Shown: positions 8,644 through 18,732, numbered from the stretch's first letter. The stretch is DNA of 52,310 nucleotides from an uncultured Hyphomicrobiales bacterium (GCA_903930675.1 CAIYZJ010000097.1:1-52310); one strand, 5' to 3'. The notes: generated by a model from the sequence alone, not told the origin. Translations and numbers: made by a program.

Positions 8644-11388
8644 TTAATCCGCCGCTTTGCCGAGGCTGATCAGCTGGTAGAGTTGATCGAGTGCTTCGCG
8701 CGGGGTCAGGCTGTCGGGATCAATGGCTTGCAGGGCCTTCCGCAATGGGTCCGGCAGGGTTTGGTTCGGTGCTTGCGTTTGTGAAATATAGGATCGGACC
8801 GGAACCGAAAAGAGCGGGAGATCATCCACCATCCGGTCGATGGGAGCGCGCTGGTCCTGTGTTTCCAGCTCGGTCAGGATCACCTGTGCGCGGTTGATCA
8901 CCGCAGGCGGTAGGCCTGCCAGCTTGGCCACCTGAATGCCGTAGCTGCGGTCGGCGACACCGCTGATGACCTCGTGCAAAAACACCACATCGCCGCGATA
9001 TTCGGTGACGCGCAGGGTCAACAGATGCAGGCGGTCGAGCTTTTTGGCCAGCGCGGTCAATTCATGGAAATGGGTTGCAAACAGGCCGCGGCAGCGGTTT
9101 TGCTCGTGCAGATGTTCAATCGTCGCCCAGGCAATCGACAGACCGTCATAGGTGGCGGTGCCACGGCCGATTTCATCGAGAATCACCAGCGAGCGTTCGG
9201 TTGCCTGATTGAGAATGGCGGCGGTTTCGATCATTTCGACCATGAAGGTCGACCGGCCCCGCGCCAGATCGTCGGCAGCACCGACGCGTGAAAACAGCCG
9301 GTCGACCAAGCCGATATGGGCGCGGCTGGCGGGCACATAGCTGCCCGTTTGCGCCAGCACGGCCAACAGCGCGTTTTGCCGCAAGAAGGTCGATTTACCC
9401 GCCATGTTCGGGCCGGTCATCAGGGCAATGCAGCCGTGGCTTTGTCCCTGATCGCGGCTCAATTCGGTTTCATTGGCCACAAAACTGTGGCCGTCCCGCT
9501 TCAAAGCGGCTTCCACCACCGGATGGCGGCCGTTTTCGATATGGAAGGCCAGCGATTCATCGACAAGGGGCCGCGTCCAGCCGCCTTCTTCGGCGCGTTC
9601 GGCCAAAGCCGAAGCAACATCCAGCTGGGCCAGCGCATCGGCCACAGCTTTGATGGTCATATCCTCCCGCAGCACCGCATTGGCGAGCTCGTCGAAAATC
9701 GCCAGTTCCAGTGCCAAAGCCCGATCGGCAGCCGAGGCAATCTTGCTTTCCAGCTCGTTGAGTTCTGCGGTCGAAAAGCGCATCGCGCCCTGCATGGTCT
9801 GGCGATGCACGAACAGCGCCTGATGCGGAGGCTTCAACAGCTCTTCACCGACCGTTTGCGGTACTTCGACAAAATAGCCGAGAAAATTATTGTGCTTGAT
9901 CCGCAGCGTTTTGGCATGGGTGGTTTCGGCATATCGGGCCTGCAAACCGGCGATCACCTGTCGGCTGGCATCGCGCAAGGCGCGGGTTTGATCCAGTTCC
10001 CCGGAAAATCCGGCTTTGATGAAACCGCCATCGCGCGAACGCAGCGGCAAAGACTCGTCCAGCGCCTGTTGCATCAGCTCCGGCAAACCACGGTCCAACT
10101 GTCCCAAAGCCTGATGGGCTTTGAGCACTTCGGCGGGTTGGTTGCTGTGCTGGTCGAGCAATTCCGCCACCGTCAGGGCGGCCAGCATGCTGTCGCGCAA
10201 GGAGGCCAGATCGCGCGGCCCGCCACGTCCCATCGCCAGACGCGACAAAGCACGCGCCAGATCGGGAGCCCCGCGCAAAATGCGGCGCATATCGGCGCGC
10301 AAAGCGCGGCTTTCGTGGAAAAAATCAATGGCATCGAGCCGGTCGGCAATCAGACCCACATTGGTCAGCGGGCCGGACAAACGCTCGCCGAGCAAGCGCG
10401 CCCCGCCGGGGGTGACGGTGCGGTCAAGCGTTGCCAGCAGACTGCCCTGTTTTTCGCCCGACAAAGTGCGCGACAATTCCAGATTGGCGCGGGTGGCGGC
10501 ATCGAGACGCATGCCGCCCGCCAGCGAATCCGAGACCGGCACCGACAAAGGCGGGCGCGCGCCCAATTGGGTGCGCTCGATATAAACGATGATCGCGGCA
10601 GCGGCGATGATCTCGGCGCGGCTGAGCGTGCCGAAGCCCGATAATGTTCCGACTCCGAAATAATCAAGCAAACGCTTCTCGGACGAGGTGAAATCGAAGC
10701 CGTCACGCGCCAAAGGTGTGATGGAACTGCCGCTTTCGCGCCAGACATGCTGCAAGGCCGGTTCTTCATAGATGCTGTCGGGAATCAGCAATTCGCGCGG
10801 TTGGTAGCGGCTGAGCTCGGCACCCAGAGCGAGATCTTCGACCTCGCGCGTCACAAAGCGTCCGGTTGAAATATCGGTGGCGGCCAAACCATAGAGCCAG
10901 CCGCCGTCGGGCCGCCGCACCCGCCCGATGGCCGCCAGCCAATTGGCACTGGCCGGATCAAGCAGCGTATCTTCGGTCAAAGTGCCGGGGGTGACCAGCC
11001 GCACGACATCGCGGCGCACCACCGATTTGGCCCCGCGTTTTTTCGCCTCGGCCGGATCTTCGGTCTGTTCGCAGACGGCGACGCGATGGCCTGCGGCAAT
11101 CAGGCGTTGCAGATAATCATCGGCACGTTCGACCGGCACGCCGCACATCGGAATATCTTCGCCGTGATGCTTGCCGCGCTTGGTCAGCACAATGCCGAGC
11201 GTGCGCGAGGCGATTTCGGCGTCGCGGAAAAACAATTCGTAAAAATCGCCCATCCGGTAAAACAGCAGGGAATCCGGATTGGCCGATTTGATTTCGATGA
11301 ATTGCGCCATCATTGGTGTGGTCTGGCTATCGGCCACCATCAAGGCCGGAGATGTCGCTGAAGGGTTTTGGGCGGGCAAATCAGTCAT
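8644..11388 (-). CDS. mutS: DNA mismatch repair protein MutS
   Basis: Mismatch-recognition ATPase that recruits MutL. 914 aa. The mismatch-reading motif is FYE at Phe49/Glu51 (MGDFYELF), about 13 residues later than in E. coli because of an N-terminal extension. The C-terminal ATPase has Walker [10 protein letters not shown] from residue 659, Walker B with Asp738 ([16 protein letters not shown]) and the signature STFMVEM. The C-terminus carries the short helical dimerisation segment ([13 protein letters not shown]). The ATG at 11386-11388 has no clear Shine-Dalgarno; ATGs at residues 17, 26 and 27 are alternative starts that keep all motifs. Single gene, divergent from hrpB and followed by comM 112 bases downstream. 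Confidence 0.97.
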   Translation of the reverse strand: MTDLPAQNPSATSPALMVADSQTTPMMAQFIEIKSANPDSLLFYRMGDFYELFFRDAEIASRTLGIVLTKRGKHHGEDIPMCGVPVERADDYLQRLIAAGHRVAVCEQTEDPAEAKKRGAKSVVRRDVVRLVTPGTLTEDTLLDPASANWLAAIGRVRRPDGGWLYGLAATDISTGRFVTREVEDLALGAELSRYQPRELLIPDSIYEEPALQHVWRESGSSITPLARDGFDFTSSEKRLLDYFGVGTLSGFGTLSRAEIIAAAAIIVYIERTQLGARPPLSVPVSDSLAGGMRLDAATRANLELSRTLSGEKQGSLLATLDRTVTPGGARLLGERLSGPLTNVGLIADRLDAIDFFHESRALRADMRRILRGAPDLARALSRLAMGRGGPRDLASLRDSMLAALTVAELLDQHSNQPAEVLKAHQALGQLDRGLPELMQQALDESLPLRSRDGGFIKAGFSGELDQTRALRDASRQVIAGLQARYAETTHAKTLRIKHNNFLGYFVEVPQTVGEELLKPPHQALFVHRQTMQGAMRFSTAELNELESKIASAADRALALELAIFDELANAVLREDMTIKAVADALAQLDVASALAERAEEGGWTRPLVDESLAFHIENGRHPVVEAALKRDGHSFVANETELSRDQGQSHGCIALMTGPNMAGKSTFLRQNALLAVLAQTGSYVPASRAHIGLVDRLFSRVGAADDLARGRSTFMVEMIETAAILNQATERSLVILDEIGRGTATYDGLSIAWATIEHLHEQNRCRGLFATHFHELTALAKKLDRLHLLTLRVTEYRGDVVFLHEVISGVADRSYGIQVAKLAGLPPAVINRAQVILTELETQDQRAPIDRMVDDLPLFSVPVRSYISQTQAPNQTLPDPLRKALQAIDPDSLTPREALDQLYQLISLGKAAD

Positions 11389-11399
11389 GCGCTTAAACT

Positions 11400-11413
11400 A
11401 GCAAAGCTTTGCT
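11400..11413. repeat. 14-bp perfect palindrome in the mutS/hrpB divergent region
   Basis: AGCAAAGCTTTGCT, fully self-complementary, 12 bases upstream of the mutS start codon. It could be a dimeric operator for the mutS side; nothing else supports a specific regulator. Confidence 0.3.
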
Positions 11414-11480
11414 CCGGTTTCACCGTTTCTGATGCGCTGAATTGGCTTTCTCCCAAACAAAATAAGGCTCACCGGTTTTA

Positions 11481-11509
11481 TTGAGATCGCACCGACAGCC
11501 CGCTATAAG
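11481..11509 (+). promoter_or_regulatory. Sigma-70-type promoter of hrpB, predicted leaderless
   Basis: TTGAGA (11481-11486), 17-base spacer, TATAAG (11504-11509). Transcription would start about seven bases later, at or next to the A of the hrpB ATG (11516). No Shine-Dalgarno is present before that ATG, which fits a leaderless mRNA. Confidence 0.6.
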
Positions 11510-11515
11510 GCAGGC

Positions 11516-13990
11516 ATGATCTTTCAAAACTCCCTGCCGATTGACGAGGTTCTGGACGAACTGACCGGTGCGTTGCGCAGCGGACGCAATGCCGTGCTGG
11601 TAGCACCTCCGGGCGCCGGTAAAACCACGCGGGTGCCGCTGGCTTTGCTCGACGGGGCGTGGCGCGGCGACAAGCGGATTCTGGTGCTGGAACCACGCCG
11701 TTTGGCGGCGCGTTCGGCAGCGATGCGCATGGCGTCCGAATTGGGAGAGGCTTTGGGTGACAGGGTCGGCTTGCGGGTGCGGCTTGGTTCGCAGATCGGG
11801 CCGAAAACCCGCATCGAGGTGATTACCGAGGGGATTTTTACCCGCATGATTCTGGATGATCCGGAACTGGCTTCGGTGGCGGCGGTGCTGTTTGACGAGT
11901 TTCACGAACGCTCGCTCGATGCCGATCTCGGTCTGGCTTTGGCACTGGATGCGCAACGCAATTTCAATCCGGATTTGCGGATTGTCGTGATGTCGGCGAC
12001 GCTGGACGGGGCGCGGGTGGCCGGTTTGCTCGATGATGCGCCGGTAATCCGCAGCGAGGGCCGCAGTTTTCCGGTCGAGACGCGTTATCGCGGCCGTGAT
12101 CCGTCCAAACGGATCGAGGACGAGGTGGTGGCTTGCGTCCAACAGGTGCTCGCCCATGACGAGGGCTCGATCCTGGTGTTCCTGCCCGGACAAGGGGAAA
12201 TCATCCGCACCGCCAACCGGTTGCAGGAGTTGATCAAAAATCCCGCCATTCTGGTTGCCCCGCTTTACGGCGCGATGGATGCGGCGGCGCAGGATCTGGC
12301 CGTGCGGCCCTGCCCGCACAACCGGCGCAAAATCGTGCTGGCGACCTCGATTGCCGAAACCTCGCTGACCATCGAGGATGTGCGGATTGTGATTGATTGC
12401 GGCCTGTCGCGCGTACCGCGTTACGAGCCCGATATCGGCATGACGCGGTTGGAAACGGTGCGCGTGTCCCGCGCGGCGGCGGATCAGCGGCGGGGACGTG
12501 CAGGCCGCACCGCGCCCGGCATTGCCTATCGCCTGTGGGAAGAAGCTGCCCAGGGCGCGCTCGAGCCGTTCCAGACCCCCGAAATCATGGCGGCCGATCT
12601 GTCATCGCTGGTGCTCGATTGCGCGGCATGGGGCGAGCATGATCCGCGCCGGCTGTCGATGCTCGACCCCCCGCCTTTACCGGCCCTGACCGAAGCCCGC
12701 TTATTGCTGACCGCGCTGGATGCGCTGACGGATGACGGACGGCTGACCGGCATCGGCGCAAAAATCAGGGCCCTGCCTTTGCCGCCACGGTTGGGCCGGA
12801 TGATCATTTCGGCTCAGAAACAAGACAATGTTTCTATGGCTATCGAGATCGCAGCCGTGTTAACCGAACGCGGTTTGGGCGGAGATGGTCTTGATGTGGC
12901 GCACCGGATCGAGCAGTTCCGGCGGGATCGCGGATCGCGGGCGCAGGATATGCGGCGACTGGGCGACCAGTGGATCAGGATGGTTGGCGGTCAGGTCTCG
13001 CGTGACAGGTTCCCCGTGGAGCGTTGCGAGGTCGGCGCGGTGCTGGCTTTGGCTTTTCCCGACCGGATTGCCAAAGCGCGCGGACCTCTCGGTACGTTTT
13101 TGATGGCCAACGGGCGGGCCGCTTCGGTCCCGCCGCATGATGGTTTGGCGCAATGCGATTATCTGGCAATTGCCGAAGTGACGGGCCGTGCCTCTGCCGC
13201 GCGGATACTGGCGGCGGCCCCGTTGGAGATGGCCGATATCGAGCGGGTGTTTGCCGCGTCGATCAAACGGCAGGAGCGGCTGGTGTTCGAGCGCGAGGCG
13301 CTGGCCTTGCGCTGTCGCGCGGTCCAGACTTTGGGGGCACTGACCCTGTCCGAGCGGATGTTGCCGGTGCCCGACAGCGAGGAGGCGGCGCTGTGTCTGG
13401 CGCGCGGCATTGCCGAAACCGGTATGGCCTGCCTGCCCTGGAGCAAACATCTCAAGCAATGGCGGGATCGGGTCGAATTTTTGCGCAGGGTTGATCCGGT
13501 CTGGCCCGATCTGTCGGACGAGGGTTTGCAGGCCGATGGCGCGGCATGGCTGGTCCCGCATCTGCGCGGTATCGGTTCGGTCGCCAGATTGCCCGCCGAC
13601 CGGCTTGATCAGGCGGTCAGGGACCTGCTGGACTGGAGCCTGCGCAAGCGGTTGGATCAGGACGCCCCGACCCATTTCATGGCCCCGACCGGGCAAGCGC
13701 ATCCGATTGATTACGAGGCCGAAGAAGGGCCGGTTCTGGCCATCCGCGTGCAGGAATTGTTCGGTTTGACAGCGCATCCAACCATTGCCGGCGGGCGTCT
13801 GGCACTTGTGCTGCACTTGCTGTCGCCCGCCCATCGGCCGATCCAGATCACCCGTGACCTGCCCGGTTTCTGGCGCGGATCATGGGCGGCAGTCAAAAGC
13901 GAGATGAAAGGGCGCTATCCCCGCCATGTCTGGCCGGATGATCCCGCCGCCGCCATGCCGACCATGCGCGCCAAACCGCGCGGCACCTGA
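11516..13990 (+). CDS. hrpB: ATP-dependent RNA helicase HrpB
   Basis: DEAH-family (DEFH-box) helicase, 824 aa, the usual length. Motif I is PPGAGKTT (residues 31-38) and motif II is DEFH (127-130). SAT motif III (VMSATLDG), ATSIAETSLTIEDV and the motif VI region QRRGRAGRTAPG follow, then the helicase-associated HA2 domain and the HrpB-specific C-terminal domain (TAHPTIAGGRLALVLHLLSPAHRPIQ...GSW). The cellular RNA target is unknown in most species. The start is supported by the promoter placed exactly upstream and by the lack of an alternative with a ribosome site. The stop lies two bases from the stop of the convergent DUF1194 gene. Confidence 0.95.
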   Translation: MIFQNSLPIDEVLDELTGALRSGRNAVLVAPPGAGKTTRVPLALLDGAWRGDKRILVLEPRRLAARSAAMRMASELGEALGDRVGLRVRLGSQIGPKTRIEVITEGIFTRMILDDPELASVAAVLFDEFHERSLDADLGLALALDAQRNFNPDLRIVVMSATLDGARVAGLLDDAPVIRSEGRSFPVETRYRGRDPSKRIEDEVVACVQQVLAHDEGSILVFLPGQGEIIRTANRLQELIKNPAILVAPLYGAMDAAAQDLAVRPCPHNRRKIVLATSIAETSLTIEDVRIVIDCGLSRVPRYEPDIGMTRLETVRVSRAAADQRRGRAGRTAPGIAYRLWEEAAQGALEPFQTPEIMAADLSSLVLDCAAWGEHDPRRLSMLDPPPLPALTEARLLLTALDALTDDGRLTGIGAKIRALPLPPRLGRMIISAQKQDNVSMAIEIAAVLTERGLGGDGLDVAHRIEQFRRDRGSRAQDMRRLGDQWIRMVGGQVSRDRFPVERCEVGAVLALAFPDRIAKARGPLGTFLMANGRAASVPPHDGLAQCDYLAIAEVTGRASAARILAAAPLEMADIERVFAASIKRQERLVFEREALALRCRAVQTLGALTLSERMLPVPDSEEAALCLARGIAETGMACLPWSKHLKQWRDRVEFLRRVDPVWPDLSDEGLQADGAAWLVPHLRGIGSVARLPADRLDQAVRDLLDWSLRKRLDQDAPTHFMAPTGQAHPIDYEAEEGPVLAIRVQELFGLTAHPTIAGGRLALVLHLLSPAHRPIQITRDLPGFWRGSWAAVKSEMKGRYPRHVWPDDPAAAMPTMRAKPRGT

Positions 13991-13992
13991 GC

Positions 13993-14823
13993 CTAAAAAT
14001 CGCGGCCCCACCGCTCCTGCCACAAGCGTTCGCCGGCAAAACACGAGATGCGCGGTTGTGCCGCACTGGCGGGTTGGATCAACTGCGCTTGCGGCCTCGG
14101 CACAAGGCCGGAAATCTCCAAAATCAGCTTGGTACGGGTCGCCTGAACAAATTGCGTGCGATCATTGATAGGAATAACAAAGGATGCGGGACCGCCAATC
14201 ACGCAATCCTCGTAATAGTGATCGAGCCGGTCAACGTCCCTGAAGCGCTCGTTGGGACGGTTCAGAATGATCGGCAGGCCGTTGATGACGATCCCTGCCG
14301 CCAGAGCGTCGTCCCGCGCTTTGTTGACCGGACGGCCGTGATTGTTGGAGCCGTCGCCCGAAATGTCGATCACCTGCCGGAAACTCGAAAAGCCGTTATT
14401 GATGAACTGCTTCGCCGAAAAATCAATGGCACCGGAAATGGAAGTGCGTTGCAGCCGTTGGGTGGGGACGGCCTCCAACCTGGCAATAAACTGTTCGGCA
14501 CTGGCCGCCGAATCGATCACTTGCCACGGTACAACGATGCGTTGAAACGGTTCGCCCGCCCATTCGATATAGGTGGCGGCAATCTTGCCGTGAATTCCCT
14601 TGTTGATTGCGTCGATCAACAAAGGCGAGCGCAGGGCCTCGATATAGCCCTGCCGCTGTAAATATTGCTCTTCGGGATCCATGGAAAAAGAGACATCTAC
14701 CGCAAAGACCAGTTCGACATCGGTCTGGATGGGGCCGTTGCGCGCTTGAGAGGGGTTTGGCAGCAGGATCGACATCCCGCATGCCAGCACCAGAAACCAT
14801 AATTGAAGCAAGCCTTTACGCAT
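13993..14823 (-). CDS. DUF1194 secreted protein with von Willebrand A-like fold
   Basis: 276 aa. An N-terminal signal peptide (MRKGLLQLWFLVLACGMSI..., cleavage probably after SQA near residue 27) predicts export. The mature protein begins with LVFAVDVSFSMD, a MIDAS-type D-x-S-x-S metal site (Asp43, Ser45, Ser47), followed by RTSISGAIDFSA and IDISGDGSNNHG, a second MIDAS-type segment. This is the DUF1194 family, common in Alphaproteobacteria and without known function. The ATG at 14821-14823 has GAGG eight bases upstream; a 21-codon upstream extension was rejected because it precedes the signal peptide. It ends with TAG, the only protein-coding gene in the window terminated by amber. Confidence 0.88.
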   Translation of the reverse strand: MRKGLLQLWFLVLACGMSILLPNPSQARNGPIQTDVELVFAVDVSFSMDPEEQYLQRQGYIEALRSPLLIDAINKGIHGKIAATYIEWAGEPFQRIVVPWQVIDSAASAEQFIARLEAVPTQRLQRTSISGAIDFSAKQFINNGFSSFRQVIDISGDGSNNHGRPVNKARDDALAAGIVINGLPIILNRPNERFRDVDRLDHYYEDCVIGGPASFVIPINDRTQFVQATRTKLILEISGLVPRPQAQLIQPASAAQPRISCFAGERLWQERWGRDF

Positions 14824-14883
14824 GATCGGCCTCAACCCGCACAGATTGACTTTGTCTATTGCACGCAGAATTTGGCGATTGGT

Positions 14884-14919
14884 CAAGGTTCAAATGCAAT
14901 ATTCAATTCCAAGGTTCAA
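14884..14919. repeat. Direct repeat CAAGGTTCAA x2 between DUF1194 and ghrA
   Basis: Two exact 10-bp copies at 14884-14893 and 14910-14919, 26 bp apart start to start, with a TTCAATT partial copy between them. It lies in the 155-base divergent intergenic region and could be an operator for either gene. Confidence 0.4.
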
Positions 14920-14978
14920 TTTACTGCGTGCTTGGGCTAAGACTCACAGCATCGCGGGTATCGGTGAAAGAGGGGCAC

Positions 14979-15923
14979 ATGTCTGTTCTGGTTGCGATTA
15001 CGGGTTGGGATGTCGCTCATTGGGTCGAACGGTTCCAGCGGTTGCTGCCCGGCCGCACAATTGTCGCGCTTGGTGGCGATTATGATCCCGAAAGCATCCA
15101 TTACGCGGTGAGCTGGAAGCATCCGGCGGGATCTTTGTCGCAACTGCCGAATTTGAGGGCGATTTTCTCGCTGGGGGCGGGCGTCGACCATTTGTTGAAT
15201 GATCCGCATTTGCCCGACGTGCCGGTGACGCGGGTGGTCGATGCCGATCTGACCGCGCGGATGAGCGAATATGTCGTGATGCACACCTTGATGGTGCTGC
15301 GCCAGCAACGCCGTTACCAGAAACAACAGGCAGAAACGCTTTGGCTGGATGACCGCGACCAGCCCGCCGCGCAGGATGTGCGGGTCGGGGTGATGGGCTT
15401 GGGCGTATTGGGCCGCGATGCCTTGCACAAGCTGCAAGTGATGGGATTTACGGTGTCGGGCTGGAGCCGTTCGGCGCACCGGATCGACGGGGTAACCTGT
15501 TTTTCGGGCGGGGAAGGGTTGAAACCCTTTCTGGCGCAAACCGATATTCTGGTGGTGCTGTTGCCGCTGACCCCCGACACCAGAGGCATGATCAATGCGG
15601 ATGTTTTGAGGGGACTGTCGCAAAACGGGGCGTTGCACAAGCCGGTTCTGATCAATGCCGGACGCGGCGGCTTGCAGAAAGAGACCGATATTCTGGCCTG
15701 TCTGGAAGACGGCAGTCTGGGCGAGGCCATTCTCGATGTGTTCGAGACGGAGCCGTTGCCTGTGGATTCTCCTCTCTGGAGCCACCCCCGTGTGGTCGTG
15801 TCACCGCACAATGCCGCCATGTCCGCGCCCGATGCGATCGGACAATTGGTGGCGCGCCAGATCGGACGGATTGAACAGGGCCAGCCCCTGCTGCATCTGG
15901 TCGAGATAAAGCGTGGCTATTAA
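14979..15923 (+). CDS. ghrA: Glyoxylate/hydroxypyruvate reductase A-type 2-hydroxyacid dehydrogenase
   Basis: NAD(P)H-dependent D-2-hydroxyacid dehydrogenase, 314 aa, the GhrA length. Nucleotide-binding loop GVMGLGVLGRDAL (residues 137-149). The catalytic Arg is in NAGRGG (Arg229), the catalytic Glu in DVFETEPLP (about Glu258) and the catalytic His in SPHNAAMS (His277). The GAGVDHLL and MSEYVVMHTL segments are typical of the GhrA branch. The likely reaction is reduction of glyoxylate or hydroxypyruvate; the exact substrate cannot be read from sequence. AGAGGGG precedes the ATG at 14979. Convergent with the NlpC/P60 gene, 22 bases apart. Confidence 0.88.
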   Translation: MSVLVAITGWDVAHWVERFQRLLPGRTIVALGGDYDPESIHYAVSWKHPAGSLSQLPNLRAIFSLGAGVDHLLNDPHLPDVPVTRVVDADLTARMSEYVVMHTLMVLRQQRRYQKQQAETLWLDDRDQPAAQDVRVGVMGLGVLGRDALHKLQVMGFTVSGWSRSAHRIDGVTCFSGGEGLKPFLAQTDILVVLLPLTPDTRGMINADVLRGLSQNGALHKPVLINAGRGGLQKETDILACLEDGSLGEAILDVFETEPLPVDSPLWSHPRVVVSPHNAAMSAPDAIGQLVARQIGRIEQGQPLLHLVEIKRGY

Positions 15924-15945
15924 CAAAAGCCGGATCGGGCATTGA

Positions 15946-16806
15946 TTATTCCGGAAGCGGATCAAGCCTTTTGACCGCTGAGATATCATGGCCGGTTTTG
16001 GCCAGAATCCGCGCACGCGCTTCGGCCAGCGGCTCCGTAATGCAGGCCATATGGTGGCCATTGGCATGCAGCAAAATGTCGGCATCCAGCATGATGCCGA
16101 CATGGCCTTTCCAGAACACCAGATCATTGCGCTGCAGGTCCGAATCCTGTCCGACGGGGCTGCCGAGGGCCCGTTCCTGCTGATCGCTGTCACGCGGGCA
16201 GGCGATGGCACAGGCCTGCAAGGCCAGTTGCACAAGGCCGGAACAATCCATGCCGAGCGACGAGCGGCCGCCCCACAGATAGGGCGCACCAAGCATCATC
16301 AAAGCTTGTGCTGCGGGATCATCGGCACAGTGATCGATGTCCACCAGATGGCGGGAGACCACAAACCCGCCTTGGGCAAGGCTCGAAAACCAGTCCTTTT
16401 CGGCTGTGATCACCAGTTGCGCCCCGAAGGACAGGGCCATGACGGGAGCCGATTTGATGCTCGGGCCGGGATAGACAAAGCTGCGCAACGAACCGATGCG
16501 GCGGGTTGGTTGTGACGCCACAGGGGCCAGCATGTCCGAGGGCACATAGCCGACATAGTCATCGCCCGTCATCTGGCCCCAGCACCAGCCGTCATCGCTG
16601 CGCTCGTAACAGGTCAAAGTTTCGCCAAACAGCAATTCGCTCTGCATCGGCCCATCCGATCGCGCGGCGCCGAACAGCGGGGCCGTGCCGGTCACGACCT
16701 GCATCAAGATGCCCCCGGCATAGCGGTCGGCAGGGATGATGCCGCGCCAGCGTTCGGCTGCGAGATCGGGACGGGCGGCGGTGATGCGGGGATCGAAAGC
16801 GGTCAT
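15946..16806 (-). CDS. NlpC/P60 cysteine peptidase with SH3-like domains
   Basis: 286 aa, predicted cell-wall peptide hydrolase of the gamma-D-glutamyl-diaminopimelate type. Two bacterial SH3-like segments fill residues ~30-155, and the papain-like catalytic domain is C-terminal: Cys188 in GMDCSGL, His235 in WKGHVGIM and a third polar residue at His251/252. No signal peptide is visible, so it may act on recycled peptides in the cytoplasm or be exported by an unrecognised route. The gene belongs to a minus-strand cluster NlpC/P60 - MarR - M17 aminopeptidase with small gaps; pairing of this hydrolase with the aminopeptidase is common in Alphaproteobacteria and suggests sequential breakdown of murein peptides. 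Confidence 0.88.
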   Translation of the reverse strand: MTAFDPRITAARPDLAAERWRGIIPADRYAGGILMQVVTGTAPLFGAARSDGPMQSELLFGETLTCYERSDDGWCWGQMTGDDYVGYVPSDMLAPVASQPTRRIGSLRSFVYPGPSIKSAPVMALSFGAQLVITAEKDWFSSLAQGGFVVSRHLVDIDHCADDPAAQALMMLGAPYLWGGRSSLGMDCSGLVQLALQACAIACPRDSDQQERALGSPVGQDSDLQRNDLVFWKGHVGIMLDADILLHANGHHMACITEPLAEARARILAKTGHDISAVKRLDPLPE

Positions 16807-16815
16807 GGGGTCCCC

Positions 16816-17166
16816 TCAGGACGGCAGCATCTGGGCGCGGTTGACCATGAAATCGCCGAGTTTTTCGACAAACAACGCGCCTTTGACGGTGCGCTGGATC
16901 AGCACATTGCGCTTGTCGGCGGGATCACGGCGGCGCGCCACCAGTTCGAGACGGCCGAGGCTGTCGAGCGCGCGGGTAATCACCGGTTTGGTGACCTTGA
17001 GCTTTTGCGCCACGCCCCGCACCGTATGCGGCGGCAATTCCAGATAGACCGTCAGCAAAATACTGAGCTGGCGTACGGTCAGGCCGGATTCATCGAGATG
17101 AACCAGATCGAGCACGCTGTCGTGCCACAATTTCAGGGCTTGGCCGGGTCTGAGATGGAGTGACAT
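16816..17166 (-). CDS. MarR-family winged-helix regulator
   Basis: 116 aa. A winged-helix fold is seen: LTVRQLSILLTVYLELPPHTVRGVAQKLKVTKPVITRALDSL covers helix 2 to the recognition helix, and RRRDPADKRNVLIQRT is the wing with the MarR-type D-x-R-x3-(V/L) signature. It is short for MarR proteins, with a reduced C-terminal dimerisation region. The ATG at 17164-17166 is used although an eight-codon extension is open. It sits nine bases before the NlpC/P60 gene and 51 bases after pepA, all on the minus strand, so it may control this small peptide-degradation operon. Confidence 0.82.
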   Translation of the reverse strand: MSLHLRPGQALKLWHDSVLDLVHLDESGLTVRQLSILLTVYLELPPHTVRGVAQKLKVTKPVITRALDSLGRLELVARRRDPADKRNVLIQRTVKGALFVEKLGDFMVNRAQMLPS

Positions 17167-17217
17167 GGGAGCTACTCGATTGTTACGCAACCGATATAGA
17201 GCACAGGCAATCGTTAA

Positions 17218-18633
17218 TCAATGGCCATATCGGGGGTCATATCGGGCTTGCAGCAAAGCCAGCGTCAGGCGCGCCGCCTGTGGCTCGCCGCCCTCGCTGC
17301 GGCCCGGACGCGCGGACGGGGTCCAGCCGAAGATGTCGAAATGCACATAGTCTTTGGCCTGCTCGCAGAAACGGTCGAGAAACAGCGCGGCGGTGATCGA
17401 ACCGGCAAAGCCGCCGCTCGACACATGGTTGATATCGGCGATTTTGGACTCCAGCATCCCGCGGTAACGGTTCCACAGCGGCAACCGCCAGACCGGATCA
17501 TGCACCGCACGTCCGGTTTGCATGATCTGTTCGGCCAAAGCATCGTTCTTGGTATAAAACGGCGGCAGATCGGGACCGAGTGCAACGCGGGCCGCGCCGG
17601 TCAGCGTGGCATATTGCAGGATCAGTTCCGGCTTGTCCTCATCGGCCAGTGCGAGTGCATCGGCCAGGATCAAGCGGCCTTCGGCATCGGTATTGCCGAT
17701 TTCGACACTCAAACCCTTGCGGCTTGCCAGCACGTCACCGGGACGGAAGGCCGAACCCGAAATGGCATTTTCCACCGCCGGAATCAGCACGCGCAACCGC
17801 ACGGGCAGATTGGCCGCCATGATCATCGACGCGGCAGCCAGCGCGGTGGCCGCACCGCCCATGTCCTTTTTCATCAGCAACATCGACGCATCGGGTTTGA
17901 TGTTGAGGCCACCGGTATCAAAGGCCACGCCCTTGCCGATCAAGGTGACTTTGGGATGGTTGGCCTGTCCCCAGACCAGATCGATCAGCCGCGGTGCGCG
18001 CGTCGAGGCGCGGCCGACGGCATGGATCATCGGATAATTGGCCTCCAGCAGATCATCGCCGCGGATCACGCAGATATTGGCGCAAAACTGGTCGGCCAGC
18101 GCGCAAGCGGCATCCTCGATCTCTTGCGGGCCCATGTCATTGGCGGGCGTATTGATCAGATCACGGCCCATGAAAACGGCTTTGGCCATGGCAGAGACGG
18201 CATGTCCATCCACACCTTCGGGCACGACAAGCTGGCGGGGCGATTGATCGGATTGTTTGTAACGGGTGAAGCGATAGGAGCCGAGCGCGAAGGCCAGCAC
18301 GGCCTGTTCGGGATCGGGCCAGCCGCTGTCGAGCCGGTATTGTCCGGCAGGCAAGAGCTGGGGCAGACGGCCTGCTGCAAACACTCCGTCTTCATTGGCT
18401 CCCTCGTTCAACCCAAACAGCACAGCGACGATTTTGCCTTCTGGATCGGGCAGGCAGAGGCAGCTGCCGTCTTTGCCGGTAAAGCCTTGCGCCTTGGCAT
18501 AATGTTCGGCGGCGGCCCCGAACCGCGCCGCAGCCACACTCCAGTTCTGGCTCTGGACAGCGATGACCGGAATGGCGGTGCTGTCTGATTCGAGCAAAGC
18601 AGGGTGCAAAACGGGTGTTTGAGGCGTGCGCAT
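17218..18633 (-). CDS. M17 leucyl aminopeptidase
   Basis: Dinuclear-zinc cytosolic exopeptidase that removes N-terminal residues from peptides. 471 aa. Metal and active-site residues are in place: Lys234 and Asp239 in GKGVAFDTGGLNIK, Asp257 in MKKDMGGAA, and Asp316, Glu318 and Arg320 in the signature NTDAEGRL. The C-terminal half matches PepA/PepB well; the N-terminal domain is shorter and diverged, as in the alphaproteobacterial branch. The ATG at 18631-18633 was chosen because GGATGG lies upstream; ATGs at 18651 and 18648 are alternatives without a ribosome site. First gene of the minus-strand aminopeptidase-MarR-NlpC cluster, divergent from the TPR lipoprotein gene. Confidence 0.92.
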   Translation of the reverse strand: MRTPQTPVLHPALLESDSTAIPVIAVQSQNWSVAAARFGAAAEHYAKAQGFTGKDGSCLCLPDPEGKIVAVLFGLNEGANEDGVFAAGRLPQLLPAGQYRLDSGWPDPEQAVLAFALGSYRFTRYKQSDQSPRQLVVPEGVDGHAVSAMAKAVFMGRDLINTPANDMGPQEIEDAACALADQFCANICVIRGDDLLEANYPMIHAVGRASTRAPRLIDLVWGQANHPKVTLIGKGVAFDTGGLNIKPDASMLLMKKDMGGAATALAAASMIMAANLPVRLRVLIPAVENAISGSAFRPGDVLASRKGLSVEIGNTDAEGRLILADALALADEDKPELILQYATLTGAARVALGPDLPPFYTKNDALAEQIMQTGRAVHDPVWRLPLWNRYRGMLESKIADINHVSSGGFAGSITAALFLDRFCEQAKDYVHFDIFGWTPSARPGRSEGGEPQAARLTLALLQARYDPRYGH

Positions 18634-18732
18634 GGTCCATCCAATCATCATCGGTGATTCAAAGCATATTTGATCCCAAGCCCTGCCCACATGCAAATCG
18701 GACAAGGTGATCCGATAGGCATTTTCGGAGCA

